Shown here piece after piece: positions 19,611 through 31,528 of a stretch of 64,000 nt of DNA; positions within the stretch are counted from its first letter, which is position 1, and every line of letters starts with the position of its first letter. The stretch is from the NCBI RefSeq assembly GCF_900100545.1, contig NZ_FNDP01000001.1, positions 287,115-351,114 of the forward strand, written 5' to 3'. Position numbers and translations under genes: made by a program. The DNA is from Pseudobutyrivibrio sp. 49. Its GTDB lineage: Bacteria; Bacillota; Clostridia; Lachnospirales; Lachnospiraceae. Below the pieces are notes generated by a model. That model was not told the DNA's origin. It searched no databases and saw only the letters and a program-made list of their open reading frames with translations.

Positions 19611-20471
19611 TTATTCCTCTATTCTTTTAATTTTATTTTCTACATCTTTTGGCATTTCCTGACCTGTCCAAAGCTTGAAGGCAGCCGCGCCTTGATATAG
19701 CAGCATATATTTTCCATTCATGGTTTTGCATCCCACAGCTGCAGCATCTTTTAATAGTCGGGTCATGTCTGGATGGTAGATTGTGTCACATACGATGAGA
19801 TTTTTATGAAGGAATTCCTTTGGAACAAGAGAGGTATCATCGTCACCCATTCCTACATTTGTACAATTAATAAGGATATCACTTTCCTGAAGGGAAAATT
19901 CTAAAATGTCCTTATCTGCCATGTCATAAACAAAAACATCACATTCCGTTGCCTTTGTAATTTTGTCGGCATACTCTACTGTATCTTTAAAGGTTGAATT
20001 TTTACGTTTAAAAATATTTATCTTTGATACACCCTCGGAAGCAGCCTGAGTGATAATAGAAGTGGCAACGCCGCCTGCACCTAGCATAGTTATAGTGGTG
20101 CCTTTATACTTTATCCCACACTCAGCCATGGACTGTAAGAATCCGATTCCATCAGTTGTATAGCCGCGAAGTTTACCATCAATGTTAACTACTGTGTTTA
20201 CGGAATGAGCCAAGGACGCAATCTCGTCGATTTCATCCAAAAGAGGAATGATTGCTGTTTTAAAGGGCATAGTGCAATTAAAACCGCCGCAGTTTACAGC
20301 CTTTAAACCATCAACAACCCTTGGTAAGTCATCAGGCTCGACATTAAAAGCCATATAAGAGTTATCCAGCCCCAGAGTATCAAAAGCCAAATTGTGCATG
20401 GCAGGAGAGATACTATGCGAAACAGGATTTCCGAGTAAACAATATAATCTAGTGGAACCAATTGGATTCAT
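19611..20471 (-). CDS. aroE: Shikimate dehydrogenase
   Basis: 286 residues when started at the ATG at 20471-20469, which follows AGGAGG with about 10-nt spacing; a 20-residue upstream extension lacks a site. It reduces 3-dehydroshikimate with NADPH. The substrate motif SHSISPAMHN, the catalytic lysine in MPFKTA, the GAGGVAT nucleotide loop and the NCTNVGM segment are visible. It leads the aroE-aroF unit, linking steps one and four of the shikimate pathway. Confidence 0.93.
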   Translation of the reverse strand: MNPIGSTRLYCLLGNPVSHSISPAMHNLAFDTLGLDNSYMAFNVEPDDLPRVVDGLKAVNCGGFNCTMPFKTAIIPLLDEIDEIASLAHSVNTVVNIDGKLRGYTTDGIGFLQSMAECGIKYKGTTITMLGAGGVATSIITQAASEGVSKINIFKRKNSTFKDTVEYADKITKATECDVFVYDMADKDILEFSLQESDILINCTNVGMGDDDTSLVPKEFLHKNLIVCDTIYHPDMTRLLKDAAAVGCKTMNGKYMLLYQGAAAFKLWTGQEMPKDVENKIKRIEE

Positions 20472-20611
20472 ACCTGCAAAACCTCCTAAATAAATTATTA
20501 TGATTTTAGAACACTTTAGCACTTTTATCAACTAAAGTTTTCTCCAAAAATAAGGTTTTCTGATTTGATGTGAGTAGTAAGTTGTGATACAATAAATCGG
20601 CAAGTAAATTA

Positions 20612-20685
20612 GTAGGCGTAGCGTAGCTGGATAACGCATCGGACTCCGACTCCGAAGACCGCCGGTTCGAATCCGGCCGTCTACA
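20612..20685 (+). tRNA. tRNA-Arg (anticodon CCG)
   Basis: A cloverleaf can be drawn: 7-bp acceptor stem (GTAGGCG with CGTCTAC, one G-U), D stem GCGT/ACGC, anticodon stem TCGGA/TCCGA with loop CTCCGAC (anticodon CCG), T stem GCCGG/CCGGC with TTCGAAT. The CCA end is not encoded. An antisense open frame over it is spurious. Confidence 0.93.
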
Positions 20686-20718
20686 GTTAAAAGCCTACAA
20701 AAGTCATCGGAGGCATAC

Positions 20719-21996
20719 ATGGATTTTCAAAAGTTAAAAGATAAGATTAGATATATAGCAGGAATTTGCGGCGATTTTATCGCTTTACATAAAAGATATT
20801 TCTTGGCTGGTTGTATTTTTATATGCATGGCATTTGTACTGTTTATGGGAACAGGAAAGTCGGCAACACAGGATAAATCAGTAGAGGGTGTTTATAAGAA
20901 TTACAAAGAAAATAAAAATGAAGAGCTTAATAAATTAATTAGTGATTATTACGTAGCTTACGCAGCTGGAGATACTGATTCACTTAAGAAGATAGCCGAT
21001 CCAGTTTCAGATCAGGAAGTTAGCTACATTCAGTTCTATAGTCAGTACATTGATAGCTTTAATAACATCAAGGTTTTCACAAAAGATGGCCTTGAGAATG
21101 GATCTTACCTTTGTTCTGTTAGAGTAGATCTTAAATATAAGGACATTGATACACAGGCTCCTGGTCTTGATTTCTTCTATGTAGAAACAAATGATGACGG
21201 TAAGCTTTTCATAAACAATATTTATGGTTCTTTCAATCAGACAAATAATATCTATGAGATGGATACAGAGATTTCTGATTTGATTTCTGTATTTATTCGT
21301 CAGCAGGATAAGTTAGATAAAGAAGCTGAGGTTACTGAGGCATACGAGGATGCTATTGATAAAGACGCCAGCCTTGCTACATTTATGTCAGAGACACTTC
21401 CAGCTGCAATTGTTCAGTGGAATTCTGATTACCAGGTTCAGGTAGCTGCCGCAGCAGAAGAAGCCGCAAAGGCAGAGGAAGAAGCAAAGGCAAAGGCAGA
21501 GGAAGACGCTAAGGCCGCTGAAGAGGCTGCAAAGGCTGCTGAGGAAGAGGCAAACTCATACACAGCAACGACCAGCGCAAAGGCTAATGTACGTGAGCAG
21601 GCAGATAAGAACAGTAACAGACTTGGCTCTATCCAGAAGGGGGTTGAAATCACTGTATACGGAGAAGAGGGTGATTTCTACAAGTTTGATTACAACGGAA
21701 CAAAGGCATATATTACAAAGGATGCAGTAAAGCTTTCTGATGGTAATGATACAGCAGAAGAAACTCAGGAGACTCAGGAAGAGACACCTGCAGCTAAGAC
21801 CTTAAACAAGGGTGACAAGATTACTATCAAGAGTACAACAAACATCCGCTCAAGCATGGATACATCTTCATCTAAGGTAGCAGTAGCTTACGATGGTGAT
21901 GAGGTAGAAGTAATCCAGAGCTATGCAGAGGGATGGACAAAGGTTAAGTTTAAGAAAAAGGAAGGCTACATCAGAACAGATCTTTTATCTAAGTAA
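20719..21996 (+). CDS. Membrane-anchored protein with two SH3b domains
   Basis: 425 residues. A single membrane helix lies at about 30-50 after a short cytoplasmic start, so most of the protein is outside the cell. Residues about 75-200 form an NTF2-like or unassigned domain. A charged Ala/Glu coiled coil follows (about 245-280). Then come two bacterial SH3 domains, one starting at TSAKANVREQ (about 290) and one at STTNIRSSMD near the C-terminus. SH3b domains usually bind peptidoglycan peptides, so a cell-wall role is likely. It starts 34 bp after tRNA-Arg. Confidence 0.8.
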   Translation: MDFQKLKDKIRYIAGICGDFIALHKRYFLAGCIFICMAFVLFMGTGKSATQDKSVEGVYKNYKENKNEELNKLISDYYVAYAAGDTDSLKKIADPVSDQEVSYIQFYSQYIDSFNNIKVFTKDGLENGSYLCSVRVDLKYKDIDTQAPGLDFFYVETNDDGKLFINNIYGSFNQTNNIYEMDTEISDLISVFIRQQDKLDKEAEVTEAYEDAIDKDASLATFMSETLPAAIVQWNSDYQVQVAAAAEEAAKAEEEAKAKAEEDAKAAEEAAKAAEEEANSYTATTSAKANVREQADKNSNRLGSIQKGVEITVYGEEGDFYKFDYNGTKAYITKDAVKLSDGNDTAEETQETQEETPAAKTLNKGDKITIKSTTNIRSSMDTSSSKVAVAYDGDEVEVIQSYAEGWTKVKFKKKEGYIRTDLLSK

Positions 21997-22023
21997 GTCT
22001 TTCTTCTAATAAATAAGAAATTT

Positions 22024-22049
22024 ATGGAGACCATGAACTTGGTCTCCAT
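22024..22049 (+). terminator. Hairpin between the SH3b gene and rluF-like gene
   Basis: The stem ATGGAGACCA/TGGTCTCCAT, about 10 bp with a small loop, has no proper T run. It could be a weak terminator or processing site. Confidence 0.45.
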
Positions 22050-22073
22050 TCTGATATATAGATGGAGGCTTTA

Positions 22074-24799
<2,726 letters not shown>

Positions 24800-24845
24800 T
24801 TTATAACGATTTCTTACAAAAAAAAACACATATATATTTTATAAT

Positions 24846-26558
24846 GTGCACATGATGGAAAGAAGGCGACAAATTTTAATAAAAAGGTTCCTGATACTCC
24901 CGATGCTAATACTATTTATAACAATAGTTATGTTGGTATTTGGGGGTAGATGGTTTACCTCATCATCGAATTTTTCAATCAGCTGCTTAGATTCTGGCTG
25001 GTCTGTTTTTCGTGACGGTGAAGTGTCTAATAATGTGTCATTATCCAAGTATAAAATCGGCAGAATTCGTAGAGGAGAACGCATAACTATATCGCAAACA
25101 ATTTTTGTTCCAGACAAATCCACGCTTATGTTTAGGACAAAGCTTCAGGCAGTTGATTTGTTGGTTGATGGAAGAATTAGATATTCTTTCGGTAAGGATG
25201 AATTTGAAAAAGGAAAATTAATTCCGAAAAGATATAGTTTGATAGATATGAGCCCGCAGTCTGGTATGCATAATATCATGCTAACCTATACAATGGGTGA
25301 AAATGATTCATCCGGAAGGATTGCGCCGATTTATTTTGGTCAAAGAAGTTACTTGGTTCGAGCGTTTTATAGTTATAATAGAATTTCTATGTTTGTTGGC
25401 AGCTTTTTAGTTGTCTATTCTTGTTTATTGTTTTCATTGTCAATTTATCTGGCTTTTACCCGAAGAAGTGCTATACAAATTTATATTGGTGCAGATTTTT
25501 CAATGCTATTGGGCTGCTATGTCTTTGCAAGAAATGATATATTATGGTTTATTGGTTCCCATGATGTTTTATTTTCTATGTTGGAGTATATAGCATTTTA
25601 TTTGATGCCATTGGCATTTTCGATTATCTTGTATTCTATTCATCCAGATTTAATTAAGAGAACGCAGCGCACATTTATCACAATCAATATCGTATTTCCG
25701 ATAGTATTTTTGCTGCTTCATTTCATGGGTATTCTTCACATTAACAGAATGGTAAGTATTGTAGGTATACTGGATATTGTTGAGATTCTTGTTATCCTGC
25801 CTCCACTTATAAGGGGAATTGTAGATAAGCAGAAAATTAATGAGGAATCTGAATACTATTTTAGTGTGGATGCAGATTTCTATCTTTTGTTTGGATTTAT
25901 TATGATGCTTGTTTTTTCTTTGCTAGAGATGTTGATAGAATCTATTTTCAATGATGAGGCCAATTTGACTGATACAAAATTGTTCCCATCTATAGATTTG
26001 TTAGAGCTTGGAATGTTAATTTTCATGCTTTGTTATTTTGTTTATTATTTCATGAATGGCATCAATCATATGAGTGCCGATAGAGTAAAAAAGCAATTGG
26101 AAGGCATGGCTTTTACCGATGCATTAACTGGACTTTTGAACAGAGCTGCATGCAATCAATATTTTGCAAATTTATTTGGAAATTATACAATTATCAGCTT
26201 GGATTTAGACAAGCTTAAATATGTTAATGATCACTTTGGACATATGACTGGGGATAAAATGATTATCGCATTTGCGAAGATATTAGAGATTGTCTATGCA
26301 GATTCTGATATGATAGCACGAACCGGAGGCGATGAATTTGTTGTGGTATTTAAAAATATCGACGAAAAATTGTGCGAAGCCTGCGTCCGTGATTTAGAGG
26401 AAAAAATGCAAAAATATAATGCATACAGTAAAGATATTAGCTTGGGTGCATCTGTTGGATATGCATTTAGCAACGAGGTGCCGGGCGGACGATATCAGGA
26501 TGTATTTACTCTAGCTGATCAGCGCATGTATGAAATGAAGGAGGTGCACCATGGGTAA
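24846..26558 (+). CDS. Membrane diguanylate cyclase, 7TM-GGDEF type (first copy)
   Basis: About 570 residues. An N-terminal helix (about 13-33) is followed by an extracytoplasmic beta-rich domain resembling 7TMR-DISM sensors, six or seven membrane helices (about 175-400), then a GGDEF domain with SLDLDKLKYVND and RTGGDEFVVVF. Catalytic Asp and GGDEF are intact, so it should make c-di-GMP. The inhibitory RxxD site before GGDEF is absent (ADSD). The start is uncertain: GTG 24846 or ATG 24852/24855, with weak ribosome-binding signals. It overlaps the second copy by 8 bp. Confidence 0.88.
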   Translation: MHMMERRRQILIKRFLILPMLILFITIVMLVFGGRWFTSSSNFSISCLDSGWSVFRDGEVSNNVSLSKYKIGRIRRGERITISQTIFVPDKSTLMFRTKLQAVDLLVDGRIRYSFGKDEFEKGKLIPKRYSLIDMSPQSGMHNIMLTYTMGENDSSGRIAPIYFGQRSYLVRAFYSYNRISMFVGSFLVVYSCLLFSLSIYLAFTRRSAIQIYIGADFSMLLGCYVFARNDILWFIGSHDVLFSMLEYIAFYLMPLAFSIILYSIHPDLIKRTQRTFITINIVFPIVFLLLHFMGILHINRMVSIVGILDIVEILVILPPLIRGIVDKQKINEESEYYFSVDADFYLLFGFIMMLVFSLLEMLIESIFNDEANLTDTKLFPSIDLLELGMLIFMLCYFVYYFMNGINHMSADRVKKQLEGMAFTDALTGLLNRAACNQYFANLFGNYTIISLDLDKLKYVNDHFGHMTGDKMIIAFAKILEIVYADSDMIARTGGDEFVVVFKNIDEKLCEACVRDLEEKMQKYNAYSKDISLGASVGYAFSNEVPGGRYQDVFTLADQRMYEMKEVHHG

Positions 26559-28230
26559 AAAGATACTTTATCTTGGAATCTCCTTTTTGGCTTTTATTAT
26601 TGTACTTACGATTGGCTATTTTTTCCTTAGACCTGATTATTATTCAAGTGTTGTTGTGTTGAATAGTGGTTGGGAGGTTACTTACAACGATACAAAATAT
26701 GAGAATGTTGAATTATCAAATCTCAGAAAGCTTATTGGAAATAGAACGCATAAAGGGGATATTATTACATTAAAAAATGATAATGTAAATTTGCTTAATT
26801 TTGTATCTCCAACAATAATGTTTGAATCTAGATTTAGTGCCTGGAGAGTATATTCTGGGGAAGAACTGATAGGACAAAGATTTTTAGACGAATATAAAAA
26901 TGGAAAATTTATTGGCTGTGAAAATAATTTCGTTAGTCTACCTAAAAAAATTAAGCCATCAAACATTCAGATTAATTTGCTTGTGGCTGAGGAGGGGGCG
27001 TACGATTATTATGATGCTCCAGCAGTTGGCGGATATGTAGGATTGCTGACATTTGAAGTATATAATCACATGTTTATATATTTGGTTTCGGCATTTCTAA
27101 TAGTGTTTGGCATTATATTTTTTGCAGTGGCTATAGGCTTCAGAAGCGATATTGCAGAGGTGAATATGCAGATATACGCTGCATTAATGTATCTTGTGCT
27201 GGGAATATGGTTTTTGGCTCAGTTTAGACTATTGGATTTGTTTATTGAAACCAATGGACATCAGACTGAAATAGAATATATATCTTTGTATATGGTAGTT
27301 CCACTTATGTATTTAACAATCGGCTGTATGCGAGATTATTTAAATAATAAAGTTTTTTTGGGATTCAGTGTCGTAGGTTCACTTGTGCCATTTGCTTTGA
27401 TAATAATTCATTTCGCGGGATTGGTTCACATCAATAGGACTTTACTTATATATCAGTTGGATGCTGCAGTTTTGATTGGCTTCATGTTCGTAATGGTGCT
27501 TCTGAAAGATGCAAAAGGAAATCTAGTAACGAAATCGCAGTACACTCAGTTGATTGGTCAAATTGGCCTGGCATCTGCATTTGCCATTAATGTTTTCTTT
27601 TATTATTTAGAGATTTATGGCATTACTAAACAGATATTTTTATCAAAACTTATTGTTCCAGTAGCTGCTATCTGTATGGTTTTCGGAACACTACTTAATT
27701 ATTACACTTTTATTTCTGAGTCATTTGCGAGAAATGAAGAGTATTCTTCCCTTGCACATTTGGCTTACGCAGACGAGCTCACTGGTTTAGCTAATAGATC
27801 GAAATACGAGGCTTATATGGAAAAGCTCACCAAGAGTGAAATGGATTACTGTATTGTCAGTATTGATTTGAATGGTTTAAAGGCTATTAACGATAATCAG
27901 GGACATTTGATGGGTGATAAATATATTACCGAATTTGGGAAGACGCTGGATGAAATTTTTGGTAAGGAAGGTTTTGTTGGACGTATAGGTGGCGATGAAT
28001 TTGTCGCTATTCTTACAGGGGATAGCATGGATAAATTGGATGAGTTTATAGAAAAGCTTAACAATAAATTAGATGAACTGAATAAATTAGATCCATCAAT
28101 AAATCGTAGCGCAGCAATTGGCTATGCTTTTAGACATGAATATGAGAATGCAGATCCTAATCGAGTATATCTTAAGGCAGATGAGCGAATGTATGCGAAT
28201 AAAGAATTAATGCATGGCACAAGAAGTTAG
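26551..28230 (+). CDS. Membrane diguanylate cyclase, 7TM-GGDEF type (second copy)
   Basis: 559 residues with the same plan as its neighbour: N-terminal helix, extracytoplasmic domain, about seven membrane helices, and GGDEF (SIDLNGLKAINDN, then GRIGGDEFVAIL). The catalytic motif is intact; no RxxD product-inhibition site is seen. It overlaps the first copy and has a strong GGAGG site inside that gene's end. The two are diverged tandem duplicates, perhaps sensing different ligands for c-di-GMP signalling. Confidence 0.9.
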   Translation: MGKKILYLGISFLAFIIVLTIGYFFLRPDYYSSVVVLNSGWEVTYNDTKYENVELSNLRKLIGNRTHKGDIITLKNDNVNLLNFVSPTIMFESRFSAWRVYSGEELIGQRFLDEYKNGKFIGCENNFVSLPKKIKPSNIQINLLVAEEGAYDYYDAPAVGGYVGLLTFEVYNHMFIYLVSAFLIVFGIIFFAVAIGFRSDIAEVNMQIYAALMYLVLGIWFLAQFRLLDLFIETNGHQTEIEYISLYMVVPLMYLTIGCMRDYLNNKVFLGFSVVGSLVPFALIIIHFAGLVHINRTLLIYQLDAAVLIGFMFVMVLLKDAKGNLVTKSQYTQLIGQIGLASAFAINVFFYYLEIYGITKQIFLSKLIVPVAAICMVFGTLLNYYTFISESFARNEEYSSLAHLAYADELTGLANRSKYEAYMEKLTKSEMDYCIVSIDLNGLKAINDNQGHLMGDKYITEFGKTLDEIFGKEGFVGRIGGDEFVAILTGDSMDKLDEFIEKLNNKLDELNKLDPSINRSAAIGYAFRHEYENADPNRVYLKADERMYANKELMHGTRS

Positions 28231-28290
28231 GTTGTGTTATCATTAAAAAAGTTACGTAGATATACTAGATGGTAAAGGAGAGGGAGAAGT

Positions 28291-29214
28291 ATGCCAATTA
28301 GAACACAAAACGATTTACCTGCTAAGGCAATACTTGAGCAAGAGAATATATTTGTTATGGACGAGAATAGGTCCACTCATCAGGATATCAGACCTATCTC
28401 AATTGGGATTTTAAATCTAATGCCTTTGAAGGAGGCTACAGAGCTTCAGCTTTTGCGATCCCTTTCCAATACACCACTTCAGGTGGATGTGACTTTCCTC
28501 ACTGTCGGAAGCCACGAGAGCAAGCACACAAGTAAGACTCATCTTGATACTTTCTATGAGCGCATTGAGGACGTGTACGATAGATATTTTGATGGGTTGA
28601 TTATTACAGGAGCACCTGTAGAACAGATGCCTTTTGAAGAGGTGGATTATTGGGAGGAGCTCACTCATGTATTTGAGTGGACAAAGACTCATGTCACATC
28701 TACACTTCATCTTTGCTGGGGATGTCAGGCTGGTCTTTATTATCGTTACGGCATTAATAAGTACGATTTGGATGATAAGAAATTTGGTGTGTTCCCACAC
28801 AAGGTTCAGAACAGAAAGATTCCACTTGTTCGTGGTTTCGATGACGTTTTTTATGCGCCACACAGCCGTCACACAGGCGTGCGCACAGAAGATATAGAGG
28901 CTTGTAAGGATCTCGTAGTTTGTGCTAAAGGAGAGGAAGCAGGAGTGTTCCTTTGCATGTCTAAGGATGGCAGCAATATTTTTGTAATGGGACACCCAGA
29001 GTATGATCGCTTCACTCTTGATAACGAGTACAAGCGTGATAAGAGCAAGGGATTGAAAATCGACCTCCCTGTAAATTATTATCCAGACGATGATCCTGAG
29101 CAGAAACCTCTGCTCCAGTGGAGAAGCCATGGAAATATTATGTATTCTAATTGGTTGAATTATTACGTATATCAGAACACACCTTATGAGTGGAATAAGA
29201 TTAGCGAAAAATAG
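28291..29214 (+). CDS. metA: Homoserine O-acetyltransferase (MetA family), 3' end rewritten by an ICE
   Basis: 307 residues. MetA acylates homoserine in methionine synthesis. Cys142 in HLCWGCQAG is the nucleophile, with a HPEYDR His/Glu motif downstream. Residue 111 is Glu (GAPVEQMP); in this family Glu at 111 goes with acetyl-CoA and Gly with succinyl-CoA, so I infer acetyl use. The last 39 bp before Ser-Glu-Lys-stop are the left attachment site of the conjugative element. The original tail (SDKLPDDF) sits at 63168-63194. The new protein is about five residues shorter and should still work. Confidence 0.93.
   Translation: MPIRTQNDLPAKAILEQENIFVMDENRSTHQDIRPISIGILNLMPLKEATELQLLRSLSNTPLQVDVTFLTVGSHESKHTSKTHLDTFYERIEDVYDRYFDGLIITGAPVEQMPFEEVDYWEELTHVFEWTKTHVTSTLHLCWGCQAGLYYRYGINKYDLDDKKFGVFPHKVQNRKIPLVRGFDDVFYAPHSRHTGVRTEDIEACKDLVVCAKGEEAGVFLCMSKDGSNIFVMGHPEYDRFTLDNEYKRDKSKGLKIDLPVNYYPDDDPEQKPLLQWRSHGNIMYSNWLNYYVYQNTPYEWNKISEK
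29164..29202 (+). repeat. attL (39-bp core direct repeat)
   Basis: Identical to 63129-63167. It encodes metA residues 292-304 in frame. The match breaks at 29203 (A versus T) and just before 29164 (T versus C). Confidence 0.93.
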
Positions 29215-29340
29215 CGGATTTATAAGGATTTTTGCTATTTATGTAAACTGTTATATCTTATCGTAACGTATCGTAAGTTGTCATAACTTGTGGTGTCAAA
29301 ATGGCGTAAAATAAGCATTTTTGAAATGGGTGTCGTGAGC

Positions 29341-29380
29341 AAATGGTGTCAAAATGGTGTCAATTTTTTTGACACCATTT
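29341..29380. repeat. Left-end 11-bp arm-type repeats
   Basis: AAATGGTGTCA occurs at 29341-29351 and 29352-29362 in tandem, and inverted at 29370-29380. The same tandem pair occurs near the right end (63042-63063). Such repeats fit integrase arm-binding sites. Degenerate copies occur at 29291-29332. Confidence 0.75.
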
Positions 29381-29410
29381 GCCTTCCAAACTGAATATTT
29401 TTGTTACATA

Positions 29411-29447
29411 GAGTAGGTATTCTTTATTGAATAACTGCTCTTTTTTT
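29411..29447 (+). terminator. Terminator at the ICE left end, now serving metA
   Basis: The stem GAGTAGGTATT/AATAACTGCTC (one mismatch, one G-U) is followed by seven T. It is the first T-tailed terminator-like hairpin downstream of the rewritten metA stop codon and upstream of the first ICE gene. Confidence 0.65.
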
Positions 29448-29494
29448 GTCTCACATATAGACAAAAATAAAATATTCATAAGGAGGTTGGTTAT

Positions 29495-30565
29495 ATGGAC
29501 TACGAACAGTTCAAAGAACAGTTCACAGAAGACCTTAAGAAGAATCTTGAGGCAAAAGGGCATGATATCGCAAGTGTAGATATCGCACCTTCACAGAAGC
29601 TTAATCAGGATGGTTATGATGCAATTTCTGTTAAGCTTGAGAATTCCATGATGGGACCTAGTGGTAATTTCTCAAATCTGTTTGCAGCTTATGAGAAAAC
29701 AGGTGATTACGACTTGGTTTTGAACCACGCGACAAGTATGATGGATGACGCTATTTCTAACATGCCAAGCTACAATGCAAATCAGCTTACAGATTATGAT
29801 TTCATCAAAGACAAGCTGGTACTTGAAGCAGTAAATGCTGAGAAGAATGCATCACTTCTTGAGAAGGTTCCTCACAAAGATATGGAGGACATAGCGATTG
29901 TATATCGCGTATTGCTTGGACAGATGGATGATGGAATAGCATCAGTCGTTGTGACAAATGAGATGCTTGAAAAGATGGATATTACAAAGGAGCAACTTCA
30001 TCAGGATGCTCTTATTTCATCACCGGAGATCAGACCTGTGGAGGTTAATACTTTATTTGGAACAATTGCAGAGCTTATTCCGGATGCAGGATTTATGCTC
30101 CCTGCTGGTGGACCAGAAGATCAGATTCTCGTTGGAACAGTGGCGGATAAGCATCATGGAGCTGGTGTTATTGCTTATGAGGGCTTCTTGGATGAGCAGG
30201 CAAAAAAGATGGGAGAAGACTTCTATATTATCCCTTGTTCAATCCACGAGGTGCTTTTAGTACCTGAGTCTATGGCTCACGATATAGAATCACTTAAGGA
30301 GATGATATCCAATGTGAATTCTTGTGAGTTAGAGCCAGAGGACATCCTTTCGGATAATCTATATCACTATGATTCAAAGGAAAAGGTATTTGAGCTGGCA
30401 GAGAACTTCAAAGAGCGTATAGCTACAAAGGAGCATGAGCCTGATAAAGAGGCTGAGAAAGAATCTGCTGTTGGTAAGCTTAAGAAGACCCAGGATAAGG
30501 TCAAGGAAGCTCCAAAGAAGGAGCATAAACCAAAGTCTAAGGACAAAGGTGAAATGGCTATATAG
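29495..30565 (+). CDS. DUF5688-like ICE protein
   Basis: 356 residues, start at ATG after AAGGAGG. I recognise the DUF5688 type: an N-terminal FKEQFTEDLKKNLEAKG segment and a central region including LPAGGPEDQILVGTV and HEVLLVPE. The C-terminal 60 residues are very rich in Lys and Glu and probably disordered. These proteins are common first genes in Lachnospiraceae conjugative elements; function is unknown. It precedes repA by 33 bp and is likely cotranscribed. Confidence 0.65.
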   Translation: MDYEQFKEQFTEDLKKNLEAKGHDIASVDIAPSQKLNQDGYDAISVKLENSMMGPSGNFSNLFAAYEKTGDYDLVLNHATSMMDDAISNMPSYNANQLTDYDFIKDKLVLEAVNAEKNASLLEKVPHKDMEDIAIVYRVLLGQMDDGIASVVVTNEMLEKMDITKEQLHQDALISSPEIRPVEVNTLFGTIAELIPDAGFMLPAGGPEDQILVGTVADKHHGAGVIAYEGFLDEQAKKMGEDFYIIPCSIHEVLLVPESMAHDIESLKEMISNVNSCELEPEDILSDNLYHYDSKEKVFELAENFKERIATKEHEPDKEAEKESAVGKLKKTQDKVKEAPKKEHKPKSKDKGEMAI

Positions 30566-30598
30566 GCCAAATAAAGTGAATATACGAGGTGGGATTTA

Positions 30599-31528
30599 AT
30601 GTCTAAAAAGTATTTTTATGGTCGGCGGCAAGCTGACCTTTTTTCATTTATAAGAATTCCAAAGTTGTTACTAACGGGAAAAAGATATCGCAAGCTTTCC
30701 TGTGAGGCTAAGGTACTGTATGGTTTCCTGTTGGATAGGATGAGTTTATCTGCAGAAAATGAATGGTTTGATGATGAAGGTAGAGTCTTTGTTTACTGCA
30801 CAATCAGTGAAGCTGCTGAAGAGGTTATTGGTTGTGGAGAGAAAAAGGCCTGCAGTGTATTCAAAGAGCTTGAGGAAATTGAATTAATTGAAAGAAAAAG
30901 GCAGGGGCTGAATAAGCCAAATCTCATCTACGTATTGGACTTTTCAGAGGAAGTGTCGGATGGACACTTCCGGAATTGTCCAAATGACAATTCAAGAAAT
31001 GTCGATAAGTCAAATCAAGAATTGTCGGAAAGACAAACAAATAATACTAAGTTTAATAAAACTGAATTTAGTGATACTGAGTCTAGTCAAGTCTTGTCTA
31101 ATGATGAAGGTTATGTAGATGAAGGACGGGACAGGACGAGACAAGACTTTGATAACTACTCCGCAATCAGATGTTATATTGCAAAACAGATAAGCTTGGA
31201 TGCTTTGAGAGTTGATTATTCAGATAATCCTCTTGTTGATGAGCTTTATGAGTTGATTGTTGATGTAGTTACGTCATCTAAGAAGGAAATCGTTATTTGT
31301 GGAGAGAAAAAGCCAATGAGTATTGTTAGATCACAGTTTATGAAACTGAATATGTTTAATATCGCATTCGTGCTGGAACGTCTAGAAGAAACAAAATCGA
31401 AAATAGGTAATATCAAATCGTATCTATTAACGACCTTGTATAACTCGCTATTAACGACATCTTCTTACTACAGGACTCGTTGCAATAATGAAATATTTAG
31501 GAATGAAGGAGGGCAAAACAATGAGTAA
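30599..31528 (+). CDS. repA: Replication initiator RepA_N-type protein
   Basis: 309 residues. The N-terminal winged-helix domain reads FIRIPKLLLT, LSCEAKVLYGFLLDRM and a regulator-like ISEAAEEVIGCGEKKACSVFKELEEIELI helix, the RepA_N signature. The C-terminal part (after residue 185) resembles the DUF6017-type region often joined to it. It may let the excised circle replicate. The stop codon overlaps the parA start, so repA-parA-parB form one operon. Confidence 0.85.
   Translation: MSKKYFYGRRQADLFSFIRIPKLLLTGKRYRKLSCEAKVLYGFLLDRMSLSAENEWFDDEGRVFVYCTISEAAEEVIGCGEKKACSVFKELEEIELIERKRQGLNKPNLIYVLDFSEEVSDGHFRNCPNDNSRNVDKSNQELSERQTNNTKFNKTEFSDTESSQVLSNDEGYVDEGRDRTRQDFDNYSAIRCYIAKQISLDALRVDYSDNPLVDELYELIVDVVTSSKKEIVICGEKKPMSIVRSQFMKLNMFNIAFVLERLEETKSKIGNIKSYLLTTLYNSLLTTSSYYRTRCNNEIFRNEGGQNNE

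Noticed and set aside
20532-20720. A 62-residue minus-strand frame over tRNA-Arg
   Set aside because: The tRNA cloverleaf explains the sequence; the frame is its shadow.
28417-29130. A 237-residue antisense frame inside metA
   Set aside because: metA is unmistakable on the plus strand and the antisense product is Cys/His-rich nonsense without a start signal.
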